In this document: positions 18,030 to 26,734 of the stretch, in pieces
How the letters are laid out: every line of letters starts with the position of its first letter
How positions within the stretch are numbered: the first letter of the stretch is position 1
Assembly (NCBI RefSeq): GCF_022758885.1
Contig: NZ_JALEBH010000001.1
Coordinates: 2,108,001-2,172,000, forward strand
Length of the DNA: 64,000 bases
Source of the DNA: Sphingobium sp. BYY-5
GTDB lineage: Bacteria > Pseudomonadota > Alphaproteobacteria > Sphingomonadales > Sphingomonadaceae
Direction of reading: 5' to 3'
Position numbers and translations under genes: made by a program
The notes under the pieces: model-generated
Databases searched by the model: none
What the model saw: the letters and a program-made list of their open reading frames with translations, nothing else
Told to the model about the DNA's origin: nothing

Positions 18030-20000
18030 ATGAAAGTTACGACAGCAGGCCCAACCTTTCCGACACTAAGGCTGCGTAGCTTCACCGCATCCATATCGGC
18101 GATCGCACTGATCCTTTCGGCAAGCCCACTCGCCGCGCAAACGCTCGATAATTCCATTCCGCGCGGCTTGCCAACCGATCCATATGGCACCACCGGCGCT
18201 GTTGGCATGAGTGCGGCTGGCGCCGGGGTCGCGGGCGATAGCTATGGTCGCCCTTCGCAATCCGGCGTCGCCCCCGTGAGTGAAGCCTATCGGCCCGTGT
18301 CGATTGGCGGCACATCCTCCAGCACCGATGCCGCCACCGCCCATGTCGGCCCAAATGGCATCCTCGACACCGGTGCCTTGCATATCAAGCCGGCGGCGCC
18401 GGGCGAATTTGAATCTTGGGTTCGAGACGTCACCGGGCGCAAACTCAAGCGCTACGGTTCCGACCTGCTCATCGCCGGTGCGCGGGACTTTGCCGTACCG
18501 GCTCAAACTACAATACCGCCCGACTATGCGCTCAACGTCGGTGACACCGTGTCCATCTCCCTGATGGGCTCGATCGACGGCAGCGTTGATCTGGAAATCG
18601 ATCGCGATGGTAACATTTTTCTTCCCAATGTCGGACCGGTCAGCCTGATCGGCGTGCACTATCGGGATATCAAGGATCGGATTGCAGCTGCAATCGGCCG
18701 TCAATATCGCGGCTATGACGTGTCTGTGAGCATCAAGCGGCTACGCGGGGTACGTGTCTATGTGACCGGCTTTGCCAACAATCCAGGCGCTTATTCGGTC
18801 AATAGCCTCTCGACACTGGTCAATGCCGTACTCGCCGCGGGTGGCCCTTCGGCCGGTGGCAGCTTCCGCTCCGTCAAGCTTTACCGCAACGGTGCGGAGG
18901 TCGCGGATTTCGACCTCTATCAATTGCTGCGCAAGGGGGATCGCTCGCTCGATCCGCTGATTCAGAATGAAGACGTGCTCTTCATTCCCCCGGTCGGCAA
19001 GCAGGTCGCCGTCATCGGCAGCGTTAACGAGGAAGCGATATATGAAACGCGCGAGGGCGAAAGCCTGGCCGATATGCTGGCTTTGGCCGGCGGCCCCACC
19101 AATGTCGCCGATCCTTCACGCCTGATCCTCTATCGACTGGACGATCAGGACACCGTGGGCAGCCGCCAGATCGATCGGGCGATGGCCAATAGTGAGCATG
19201 CTGAAGCAGGCGATATCATTCAGATCCTGCCGCAGGGAACGCTCATCCACTCCCTGGACAAACAACAAGCCATCGTGCGGATCGAAGGCGAGGTGAACAA
19301 ACCGGGCAATTATTATGTGCCGCCAAACACGCCGCTGTCGAAGGTCCTGGAAATGGCTGGCGGCCTGACGCCGCGCGCCTATGTCTATGGGACCCGTTTT
19401 GTCCGGGAATCGGTCCGCTCACAGCAGCGTCGCAGTTTTCTGGAAGCCGTCGAACAGATGGAGATCGCACTGTCTGCCGCACCGCTCACTGGCGATCGTC
19501 TGATGGACGCCGGCGAACGCAAGGCCCAGATCGAATCCGCCCGCGATTTCCTGGAAAAGTTGCGTCAGAAGGAACCTGATGGTCGTCTCATTCTTGAACT
19601 TCCGTCAGAAAGTTCGGCCCTTCCCGACAATCTGCCACTGGAGAATAACGATCGCATCGTCATACCGCCACGGGTCGATACAGTGGGCGTCTTTGGTGCC
19701 GTCTATCGGCCGGCATCATTCCTCATGAACACCAACCGCCCGCTGCATGTGAAGGATTTCGTCCAACAGGCTGGTGGCCCGATCCGTGGAGCGGACAAGG
19801 CCAATATTTTCGTCGTGCGCGCCAACGGCTCCGTTCTGACGCGCAAGCGTGGCGCCATGGACGCGGCCGTTCTGCCGGGTGACACAGTGTTCGTCCCCAT
19901 CAAGACCCAGTCCTCCTCGGTCTGGGCCAAAATTCGGGACATTTCGCAGATTGTTTTCCAGTTCGGCCTCAGCGCGGCCGCCATCGCGGCGATCAACTGA
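18030..20000 (+). CDS. Polysaccharide export protein with SLBB domains (Wza-like)
   Basis: A 656-residue protein with a Sec signal peptide (cleavage about after ASPLAAQ, residue 36) and no lipobox cysteine, unlike E. coli Wza. A Poly_export domain (DYALNVGDTVSISLMGSIDG, residues about 170-245) is followed by several SLBB repeats with VYVTGFANNPGAYSV, VAVIGSVNEEAIYETREGES, VRIEGEVNKPGNYYVPPNT and VGVFGAVYRPASFLM. A hydrophobic C-terminal helix (IVFQFGLSAAAIAAI) could cross the outer membrane. It would form the export pore for the polysaccharide built by this locus. Confidence 0.92.
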   Translation: MKVTTAGPTFPTLRLRSFTASISAIALILSASPLAAQTLDNSIPRGLPTDPYGTTGAVGMSAAGAGVAGDSYGRPSQSGVAPVSEAYRPVSIGGTSSSTDAATAHVGPNGILDTGALHIKPAAPGEFESWVRDVTGRKLKRYGSDLLIAGARDFAVPAQTTIPPDYALNVGDTVSISLMGSIDGSVDLEIDRDGNIFLPNVGPVSLIGVHYRDIKDRIAAAIGRQYRGYDVSVSIKRLRGVRVYVTGFANNPGAYSVNSLSTLVNAVLAAGGPSAGGSFRSVKLYRNGAEVADFDLYQLLRKGDRSLDPLIQNEDVLFIPPVGKQVAVIGSVNEEAIYETREGESLADMLALAGGPTNVADPSRLILYRLDDQDTVGSRQIDRAMANSEHAEAGDIIQILPQGTLIHSLDKQQAIVRIEGEVNKPGNYYVPPNTPLSKVLEMAGGLTPRAYVYGTRFVRESVRSQQRRSFLEAVEQMEIALSAAPLTGDRLMDAGERKAQIESARDFLEKLRQKEPDGRLILELPSESSALPDNLPLENNDRIVIPPRVDTVGVFGAVYRPASFLMNTNRPLHVKDFVQQAGGPIRGADKANIFVVRANGSVLTRKRGAMDAAVLPGDTVFVPIKTQSSSVWAKIRDISQIVFQFGLSAAAIAAIN

Positions 20001-21085
20001 TGACACCGCCGCGCAGCATGATTGGCATGATAGCCAATGCACCGCTGGTGCGCCACGCGCTGGTGCGTCGTACCGTCTTGCTAACCCTGATCGCACTTTG
20101 CGCGATCCTTACTTTCTTTCCGGAAAAATACCGGGCGGCATCGAGCTTGACCCCGACAGATCCGGCCAGCCTGGGACTCAGCGGAACCTTGGGTCAGCTA
20201 GGCGCTGTCGGCAATGTCTTCGGCAATCAGGCGGCGGTTGAAGTCAGCATGAAGGTCGCGCGTAGCGACTATGTGCGGGACGCTGTCACCAAGAAGATCG
20301 GTCTCGACAAACGGCTCGGTCTTTCTGTCCTTGAAACGCATCGGTGGCTTGATCGCAAGCTCGACGTCAGCACATTGCGCGGCGGTATCATCGAATTCGA
20401 GATCAAGTTGCGGGATCCGGTTCTCGCCAAGGATATTGTTCGCGCTTACGGCGATGCCGTGCGCGTTCAGCTTGCCGACATCTCCAGGACGCAGACCTCC
20501 TACAAACGCGACATTTTGCTGCGTCTGGTCGATGAAACGAATGAGCGCCTGGCCCAAGCGCAGACGGCCTATGACACGTTCCGCCTGAAGACGCGCTATA
20601 GCAGCCCTCAGGCGGCGATTTATGCCGCAGGTGATCGCATTCCGGAGCTGGAAGCGCTCATCCGCGCCAAGGCCGTAGAACTCAATGCCGCACGCCAGTT
20701 TGCAACGGATAATAATTTCAGCGTCCAGCAGCGCCTGGCAGAAATGGAAGCGCTTCAACGCCAGTTGGACGAAGCGCGGTCCGTCTCTCCAGAGCAGCAA
20801 AGCTCCGTCGGGCAAGTGGTGCGGCAATCGACCCAAGTTGACAAGCTGCGCCGTGACCTTCTCCTCGCGCAGGCGCTCTACGACAGCTACAAGCGCTATC
20901 TCCAGGGCACATCGGTCGAAAATCTGACGTCCACCGCCAATATCCGTATCCTGGAACCGGCCTATATCGATTCCGACCGTCAATATAATTGGCTTCCCCT
21001 GATAATGGGGGTCGTCATCCTTCTTCTCGGCCTTGCAATCGAAGTCTATCTGATGCGCCCGCCTCTCGATGGAGCTGAAGCGTGA
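20000..21085 (+). CDS. Polysaccharide chain-length/export protein (Wzz/PCP type) without kinase domain
   Basis: A 361-residue polysaccharide co-polymerase. There is one membrane segment near the N-terminus (VLLTLIALCAILTFFP, about residues 27-46) and one at the C-terminus (LPLIMGVVILLLGLAIEVYL), with a long coiled, helical periplasmic part between. No Walker motifs or tyrosine-rich tail are present, so a BY-kinase partner would be elsewhere. The ATG overlaps the TGA of the exporter gene (TGATGA). Confidence 0.88.
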   Translation: MTPPRSMIGMIANAPLVRHALVRRTVLLTLIALCAILTFFPEKYRAASSLTPTDPASLGLSGTLGQLGAVGNVFGNQAAVEVSMKVARSDYVRDAVTKKIGLDKRLGLSVLETHRWLDRKLDVSTLRGGIIEFEIKLRDPVLAKDIVRAYGDAVRVQLADISRTQTSYKRDILLRLVDETNERLAQAQTAYDTFRLKTRYSSPQAAIYAAGDRIPELEALIRAKAVELNAARQFATDNNFSVQQRLAEMEALQRQLDEARSVSPEQQSSVGQVVRQSTQVDKLRRDLLLAQALYDSYKRYLQGTSVENLTSTANIRILEPAYIDSDRQYNWLPLIMGVVILLLGLAIEVYLMRPPLDGAEA

Positions 21086-22041
21086 CACTGCCCATATCCC
21101 AGGGCCAACGCCCCGATGTGTCCGTCGTCATTCCGTGCTTTAACGAGGAGGAAAATGCGGAGGCCATTCATGCGGCCGTCGTCGCCGAACTGGAGCTGTT
21201 GAATCTGACGTTCGACATCATCTTCATCGACAATGACTCGACTGACCGGACGGTGGAGATCGTCAGGGATATCTGCACGCGCGACGCACGGACGCGCTTG
21301 ATCGTGAATACCCGCAATTTCGGTCAGATGCGCAGCCCCACCCACGGCATCTACCAGGCGGGCGGACGTGCCATCATCGGGCTGTGCGCTGATTTTCAGG
21401 ATCCGCCCGCCCTGTTGCCTCGTCTTGTCGAGCGCTGGCGCGCTGGCGCCGATATCGTACTGGGCGTGCGTCAGGAGGAAAAGACAGCAGGACCGGTCCT
21501 TCGCACGTTCCGCAGGCTGTCCTACTGGCTGGCGCGCAATTTTGGCGATTATCCGATCGTCCCCAATGCTACCGGCTTCGGACTCTATGATGCCAGGGTC
21601 GTGAACGCCACGCGCCACCTGGCGGAACCGGAACCCTTTTTCCGCGGTATGTTGGTGGAGACCGGATATCGGCTGGAAACCATCGCCTATCCTCGCCCAC
21701 CGCGAGCCGGCGGTACGTCGAAGAATAATTTCTTCTCTTTGCTCGACTTCGCCATGTCCGCTCTGGCTGGCTCCTCCAAGCGCCTGCTACGCCTTCCTAT
21801 CTATATCGGCGTGTTCGGCGCGTTGATGACAGTGCTGATGCTGGTTGGCGGCGTGACGGCCTTCTTCCTCGGCAAACCGATCGCCGGCTGGTTCATCGCA
21901 GCGGTTGTGCAGGCCGAACTGGCAATGTTGTTCGGCTTTCTCGGCTTGCTGGGCGATAATTTACGGATCGTGTCCGAACGGACCCGCAGGACACCGCTCG
22001 TGCTTGAACGCGAACGCATAAATTTCCCACCGGACTATTGA
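21082..22041 (+). CDS. Family 2 glycosyltransferase, GtrB/DPM-like
   Basis: The 319-residue protein starts at GTG 21082, overlapping the upstream TGA. The GT-A fold shows SVVIPCFNEEENAEAIHAAV, FIDNDSTDRT and GLCADFQDPP (nucleotide-sugar and metal binding). Two C-terminal membrane helices (GVFGALMTVLMLVGGVTAFF and IAAVVQAELAMLFGFLGLL) match GtrB-type enzymes that charge undecaprenyl phosphate with a sugar. The next gene is a GtrA flippase, as in O-antigen modification systems. Confidence 0.9.
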   Translation: MTLPISQGQRPDVSVVIPCFNEEENAEAIHAAVVAELELLNLTFDIIFIDNDSTDRTVEIVRDICTRDARTRLIVNTRNFGQMRSPTHGIYQAGGRAIIGLCADFQDPPALLPRLVERWRAGADIVLGVRQEEKTAGPVLRTFRRLSYWLARNFGDYPIVPNATGFGLYDARVVNATRHLAEPEPFFRGMLVETGYRLETIAYPRPPRAGGTSKNNFFSLLDFAMSALAGSSKRLLRLPIYIGVFGALMTVLMLVGGVTAFFLGKPIAGWFIAAVVQAELAMLFGFLGLLGDNLRIVSERTRRTPLVLERERINFPPDY

Positions 22042-22048
22042 AACTGCA

Positions 22049-22432
22049 ATGAATCTTTCTCGCGAAAGACTGACCGAAATCTGGCGCTATTATCAGGCGG
22101 GTTTGATTAATACGGCCTTTGGTTTTGGTACTTATTCCCTGCTCGTGTGGTTGGGGTTGAATCTGTTCGCGGCGCAATTGATCGCTCATGTCGCAGGCAT
22201 GGGTTTCAACTACATCACCTATAGCCGTCATGTTTTCCGCGACGCCGCGCCAGCCAGGCTGCGCTTCATCCTGTCCTATGCCGGAAACTATGGTCTTGGC
22301 TTAGCCATGTTATATCTTTGCTCTCGCTTCATTGATTCACCCTATCTAGCCGGATTCACATCGATCCTGATTGTCTCGGCGATCAACTATTTCATGCTGA
22401 AATATCTCGTTTTTCGCGGCAAGACGGCATGA
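22049..22432 (+). CDS. GtrA-family membrane protein
   Basis: 127 residues with four predicted membrane helices and GtrA features (YYQAGLINTAFGFGTYSLLV, VAGMGFNYITYSRHVFR). Proteins of this family are thought to flip an undecaprenyl-phosphate sugar made by the GtrB partner encoded directly upstream. The stop overlaps the next start (ATGA at 22429). Confidence 0.88.
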   Translation: MNLSRERLTEIWRYYQAGLINTAFGFGTYSLLVWLGLNLFAAQLIAHVAGMGFNYITYSRHVFRDAAPARLRFILSYAGNYGLGLAMLYLCSRFIDSPYLAGFTSILIVSAINYFMLKYLVFRGKTA

Positions 22433-23811
22433 GCATCAGCAAGCGCGCCCGGATTTGGCAGTTGGCGATCGAATATGGCTTCGTCCTGGCCATCGGCGCG
22501 GCACTGGCCCATATGGTCTGGTACTTCGTTGAATATGGTTATCTGCGCCAACCTTTTTTTTACGAACCGTCCGGCACATGGATGGACTGGTTTTCCCTGA
22601 GCTACTACGCCCACAATAAGGGCGCCTACGACGTAGAACAGACCATTTATCCGCCCCTTTCCTTCGTACTCATGAAGGTGCTGGGAATCTCACAATGCTA
22701 TGCCAACAATGCGTCCGAAATGGCGCGGGCATGTGACTGGCTGGGCAGCGTCGGCCTCTGTGGATTCTATTTGCTATCCGTCATTCTCACCTTCCTGCAT
22801 TTCCGCAAGGTCGACCGGTCGACCTATATTCCGCGTTCAATCGCCCTCGCCTTTGGCTTGCCGCTGGTCTACGCTTTTGAGCGCGGCAATCTGGTTTTCA
22901 TCGCCTACAGCTTTTATCTTCTGGCGTTCGGACCATTGCTTCGATCAGCACGCCTGCGCTGGCTGGCGGCTGGAATTGTCATCAATTTGAAGGTCTATCT
23001 GGTCGCGGCTATATTGGCGCCGCTGGCACGGCGACGCTGGATGGCCGTGGAAGGCGCGCTGATCGCCACCATTGGCGTCTACCTCTTGAGCTGGATGATC
23101 CTTGGCGAAGGCAGCCCCATCCAGATTCTACGCAATCTGGTCGGTTATTCCTCTGGCTTCGGTGCGCAACGCCTACTCGACGTTTGGTATGCGTCCAGCC
23201 TCGTTCCGATCCGAACGCTCATGCAAAGCGAATTTCCACTTTATTCCGCGTTCAGTTCCAAACAGGTGGAAGCCATCTATCTTTCGGCAACGATGCTGAC
23301 CTTCATCACACAAGGTCTGGCTGTGGCGGCGGTAGCAGCGACCTTCCTGCGTCCGGAGGTCGTATCCAACCATCGCGTCATCCTGTTCGGCGCGATCGTT
23401 GCCCTCTCCACAAAGGAAGCAGGCGGATATACTCAGGTCTTCCTGCTGGTATCGATATTCATGGAATCATGGCGAGGCTGGGCGCGGCCCATCGCTATCA
23501 TACTGGGCTATAGCCTCTGCATCCCCGACGATATCATTATCCCCGCAGGTATGCCTCCCATCGTGCGCGATAGCTTCCTGAGTGGGCAAGAGGTTTCGGC
23601 CCAATATGGCATAGGCGCCATTGCGCTGTTGCGCCCCATCATCATGTTCATGGCTTGCAACTGTCTGGCGGTGGCAACGCTGCTGGATGTCTGGAAGGAC
23701 ATTCGGTCCCAAGGCTGGAAGGAACGCTGGCGCTATCGACGCGACTGGCCGCTACTGCCCTTTCAGAAACGCCCACAAAAGCCGTCATCCGTGTCCAAGG
23801 TTTCGATGTGA
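22429..23811 (+). CDS. Polytopic membrane protein, probable GT-C type glycosyltransferase
   Basis: A 460-residue protein with about ten hydrophobic helices and an extended first periplasmic loop that carries EPSGTWMDWFSLSYYAH and IYPPLSFVLMKVLG, resembling DUF2029/GT87-like mannosyltransferases. Start and stop overlap the neighbours (ATGA and GTGA), which places it inside the GtrAB operon. In three-part Gtr systems the third gene adds the lipid-carried sugar to the polymer, so this or the next gene could fill that role. The exact reaction is unknown. Confidence 0.7.
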   Translation: MSISKRARIWQLAIEYGFVLAIGAALAHMVWYFVEYGYLRQPFFYEPSGTWMDWFSLSYYAHNKGAYDVEQTIYPPLSFVLMKVLGISQCYANNASEMARACDWLGSVGLCGFYLLSVILTFLHFRKVDRSTYIPRSIALAFGLPLVYAFERGNLVFIAYSFYLLAFGPLLRSARLRWLAAGIVINLKVYLVAAILAPLARRRWMAVEGALIATIGVYLLSWMILGEGSPIQILRNLVGYSSGFGAQRLLDVWYASSLVPIRTLMQSEFPLYSAFSSKQVEAIYLSATMLTFITQGLAVAAVAATFLRPEVVSNHRVILFGAIVALSTKEAGGYTQVFLLVSIFMESWRGWARPIAIILGYSLCIPDDIIIPAGMPPIVRDSFLSGQEVSAQYGIGAIALLRPIIMFMACNCLAVATLLDVWKDIRSQGWKERWRYRRDWPLLPFQKRPQKPSSVSKVSM

Positions 23812-25457
23812 AGTTGATCTTCGTCCGTCAGGGCAGTGCGACAACGCAAGGCGCTTCGTGGCTTCTTGCCATCATTCTCCTAAGCGCCTTACTCCTCCGC
23901 CTTGCTTCGATCCATTTCGGACTTCCAGCACTCAATGACCCCGATGAACTGATGTTCGAGCTTGGCGCGTTCAAGATGCTGCGCGGCCTCACGCTCGATC
24001 CCGGCTGGTTCGGCCATCCGGCCACGACAACCATGTATGTGCTCGCACTCGTCGATATGATCGTCTTCCTGGGCGGCTATCTTGTCGGCTGGTGGGGTTC
24101 GGTTGCTCAGTTCGGTGAGCTTATCTATGCCGATCCAACTTGGGTCATCCTGCCGGGGCGCATCGCGATGACCGCCTTCTCGATCGGCACGCTCCTTCTC
24201 GCATGGCAGTTCTGCTATCGTCTGTTTGATCGCCGTGCCGCGATGGTGGCCACGATCTTGCTGGCGATCAGCCCGGTTTACATCACCTGGTCCCAGATCA
24301 TCCGGTCGGACGTGATGGCCTGCTTCTTCCTGATGCTGTGCCTACACGCAACGCTCGATATCGTAGAACGCAACCGATGGCGCGACTATGTGCTGGCCAG
24401 CCTGTGGCTGGGCGCTGCGATCGCGACCAAATGGCCCTTCGCCCTGTGCGCACTGGCCATAGCCGGTGCGATGGGCCTGTTGATCCTTGATGGCAGGATC
24501 AATCCGCGTCAGGCGATGGGACGGTTGATCCTGGTTGGATTGATGAGCATCGCGTTCCTCCTGCTCATCTCTCCCTATTTGTTGATCGACTATCCTACGG
24601 TACTACGCAACCTGACTGGCGAAGGACAAGCGCGCCATCTTGGTTCGACCGGCGGCGACATATGGCAGAATGGGTTCTGGTATATCCGTGGACCGCTATT
24701 GGCCGGCCTGGGTATAATGGGTCTAGCCTTGCTGCCTGTCGGTATCTTTTGCTTGATCCGTAATCGCCGCGCGCTGCCCCTGATCGGCCCGCTTTTGGTC
24801 GGCTTCTTTCTTCTGCTTTGCTTCCAGACTATGGTATGGGAACGCTGGGCACTGCCGTTGCTGTTACTTTGCGCGATATTGATTGGTGCGGGCGCCAGTA
24901 CGCTCGCAGACAGAATCGCCCAGCGATGGCGGCCCATCGCAATCAGCTTTATGCTGGCGGCGCTCCTGCTCCCCCTTCTCCTGCGGGCGCAATCCGACGC
25001 ACGCGAGCGCATGAACGATACGCGTCAGATTGCCTCAAACTGGGCGCGCGCGCGCATTCCGGCGGGGAGTACGGTTCTGATCGAACATTTCGCCTTCGAC
25101 CTGCTGCCGCAACCTTGGCATTTCGTCTTCCCGATCGGCGATGCGGGTTGCATCGACGCCGCTGCCCTGCTCCGTGGCAAGACCAGCTATGCCCCTATAG
25201 ACCAGGCCCGCGGCACCCGCGCCAATATCGACTATGGCACGATGGCCCCGGCACGCCGTGCGGCTTGTCGACCGGACTATGCCATCCTCACCCAATATGA
25301 TCGCTATCGACGCGAAGCTCACGCCTTTCCCGGCGAATATGCCGCCTATCGCGATCTTATCGCGCGCGGACGGGTCGTTGCGAACTTCGGGCCGCAAGAG
25401 GGACGAATCGGCGGTCGCTTAGTTACGATCGTCGCCTTCCCCAAAACGACAAGATGA
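23808..25457 (+). CDS. GT39/ArnT-like membrane glycosyltransferase
   Basis: 549 residues from GTG 23808 (overlap GTGA with the upstream stop); upstream in-frame ATG 23655 lies inside the previous gene and is rejected. About ten to twelve helices are followed by a soluble C-terminal part. The first periplasmic loop has an acidic motif, LNDPDELMFELGAFK, at the position of the PMT/ArnT catalytic Asp/Glu, and WSQIIRSDVMACFFLMLC follows. It likely uses a polyprenyl-phosphate sugar donor. It is the last gene of the locus; no clear terminator is seen in the 48 bases before the convergent nitroreductase. Confidence 0.75.
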   Translation: MKLIFVRQGSATTQGASWLLAIILLSALLLRLASIHFGLPALNDPDELMFELGAFKMLRGLTLDPGWFGHPATTTMYVLALVDMIVFLGGYLVGWWGSVAQFGELIYADPTWVILPGRIAMTAFSIGTLLLAWQFCYRLFDRRAAMVATILLAISPVYITWSQIIRSDVMACFFLMLCLHATLDIVERNRWRDYVLASLWLGAAIATKWPFALCALAIAGAMGLLILDGRINPRQAMGRLILVGLMSIAFLLLISPYLLIDYPTVLRNLTGEGQARHLGSTGGDIWQNGFWYIRGPLLAGLGIMGLALLPVGIFCLIRNRRALPLIGPLLVGFFLLLCFQTMVWERWALPLLLLCAILIGAGASTLADRIAQRWRPIAISFMLAALLLPLLLRAQSDARERMNDTRQIASNWARARIPAGSTVLIEHFAFDLLPQPWHFVFPIGDAGCIDAAALLRGKTSYAPIDQARGTRANIDYGTMAPARRAACRPDYAILTQYDRYRREAHAFPGEYAAYRDLIARGRVVANFGPQEGRIGGRLVTIVAFPKTTR

Positions 25458-25505
25458 CATAGCCTTGGCGTCGAACGATCGGGCCGGAACATTGACTATA
25501 TTCGA

Positions 25506-26099
25506 TTAACCAGCAAAATTACCAGCAAAGGCGAATTCCTCGACCGGCTTGCGGCCGCTGGGCGCTTCGCGCGCTTGCAGGGTTTCGGGCAGGATCGACT
25601 TGTCCGCCAGCCGCCCGATCGCCACCGCCGCCTCGATCCGGAACCGTTCCGGCACACCCAGTTCCTTGCGCGCCGCATCGAAATCGACGCCGCTCATGCC
25701 ATGGCTGTGATAGCCCAGCCGCGTCGCCTGCAGCGCCAGCAGCGCCCAGGCCGCGCCGGCATCGAAGCTGTGGCTGTGTGAAGGCTTGTACTCTTCCGAA
25801 CCCGGCGCGGCCATCTGCGTGTCGGACAGGACATAGACGATCACCGACGCATTCTGCGCCCAGCTCTGGTTGAAGGGCAGCAGCCCCCCCAGGAACCGAT
25901 CCCAGTCGGCGCCGTCGCGATGGGCGTAGAGGAAACGCCAGGGCTGGTAGTTGAAGGCCGAGGGCGCCCAGCGCGCCGCATCGAAGATCGTATCCAGGTC
26001 CCCCTGCGGCAGCGCCGAAGCATCAAAGGCGCGTGGCGACCAGCGCTCCAGGAACAGGGAATCAACAGCGCGCGTCACAGCGCGAGGGTCAGTAGCCAT
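25506..26099 (-). CDS. Nitroreductase-family protein
   Basis: 197 residues from ATG 26099, chosen over the ORF's earlier ATG because AAGGAGA sits just upstream. It is an FMN-dependent nitroreductase: the N-terminal RWSPRAFD and APSAFNYQPWRF are typical FMN-contact segments, and GAAWALLALQATRLGYHSHGM is the conserved middle. It may reduce nitro compounds or quinones using NAD(P)H. A 55-codon ORF with a good ribosome site lies upstream on the same strand. Confidence 0.9.
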   Translation of the reverse strand: MATDPRAVTRAVDSLFLERWSPRAFDASALPQGDLDTIFDAARWAPSAFNYQPWRFLYAHRDGADWDRFLGGLLPFNQSWAQNASVIVYVLSDTQMAAPGSEEYKPSHSHSFDAGAAWALLALQATRLGYHSHGMSGVDFDAARKELGVPERFRIEAAVAIGRLADKSILPETLQAREAPSGRKPVEEFAFAGNFAG

Positions 26100-26174
26100 G
26101 ATGTCTCCTTGTAGATGATCGAACGGATATAGGCAGGACAGCCCGCATCGAAGGCCCAATATGGCAACGCTCCG

Positions 26175-26342
26175 TTAGCGAACGCCTTCGCAGCGGCGCA
26201 GCGGCGCTTCCCGGTTATCGGATGCTCCCAGCGCTTCTGCTTCCTTTTCCAGGAGAACCACGCTCGGCTCACGCAATATGGCCTGGATCAGACGGCTCCA
26301 CCAGGAACCGGCTGGCGCCTCCTCCAACTGGGACTCGATCAT
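26175..26342 (-). CDS. Possible 55-residue protein upstream of the nitroreductase
   Basis: ATG 26342 follows GAGGAGG (5 bases before the ATG) on the minus strand and runs 55 codons to TAA 26175. The peptide begins MIESQLEEAPAGSWWSRL and is charged, without a signal or membrane segment. I do not recognise it. The palindrome at 26373-26389 lies about 30 bases upstream of its start, so a regulated two-gene unit with the nitroreductase is possible. Confidence 0.35.
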   Translation of the reverse strand: MIESQLEEAPAGSWWSRLIQAILREPSVVLLEKEAEALGASDNREAPLRRCEGVR

Positions 26343-26372
26343 GGCCATCCTCCTCGCCGACTCGCGCAGCTT

Positions 26373-26389
26373 TCTATCAATATGATAGA
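26373..26389 (-). promoter_or_regulatory. Palindromic operator candidate
   Basis: TCTATCA ATA TGATAGA gives perfect 7-bp arms around 3 bases. It is followed on the minus strand by the small ORF and the nitroreductase, and contains the -10-like TATCAT. It resembles a dimeric regulator site, but no regulator gene adjoins it. Confidence 0.45.
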
Positions 26390-26399
26390 CAAAGCGCGC

Positions 26400-26676
26400 T
26401 CAAGCAATGCTGAGGCGGCTGACAGAAATACTTGAACCAGCTTCGCATCCGCCCGACCGGATGACATGGCATGGCGCAACAGGCTCGGCCTGACGGATCA
26501 TCACATCGGAGATGTCGTGAAAAATCGACCCGGACAGCCGGCGGCGCGTGCAGTTCGCCACCGGGCTGTCCGGGATCGCAACATTGCCCTGGCTTGGAGA
26601 GGCATGACAACGTTGTCCGGTTTCTGTAGGAGATTCTCGCTGCCGACGCAACAGCATTTCTGCCTCAGCCTCTTTA
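26400..26676. other. Gene-poor stretch with an 11-bp inverted repeat
   Basis: No convincing gene is visible on either strand. CCCGGACAGCC (26529-26539) and GGCTGTCCGGG (26564-26574) form an 11-bp perfect stem around 24 bases, and inside it GGCG (26540-26543) can pair with CGCC (26556-26559). This may be a structured RNA or a remnant of a lost element. Confidence 0.4.
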
Positions 26677-26677
26677 G

Positions 26678-26712
26678 AAAAAGGGCGCAGCCATCCGGAG
26701 ACGGCTGCGCCC
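26678..26712 (-). terminator. Rho-independent terminator of the mutarotase-lactonase operon
   Basis: GGGCGCAGCC (26683-26692) pairs perfectly with GGCTGCGCCC (26703-26712), and on the minus strand five T residues follow. It sits 22 bases after the lactonase stop. Confidence 0.85.
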
Positions 26713-26734
26713 TGCTATTAATTCGACGAAAGGA

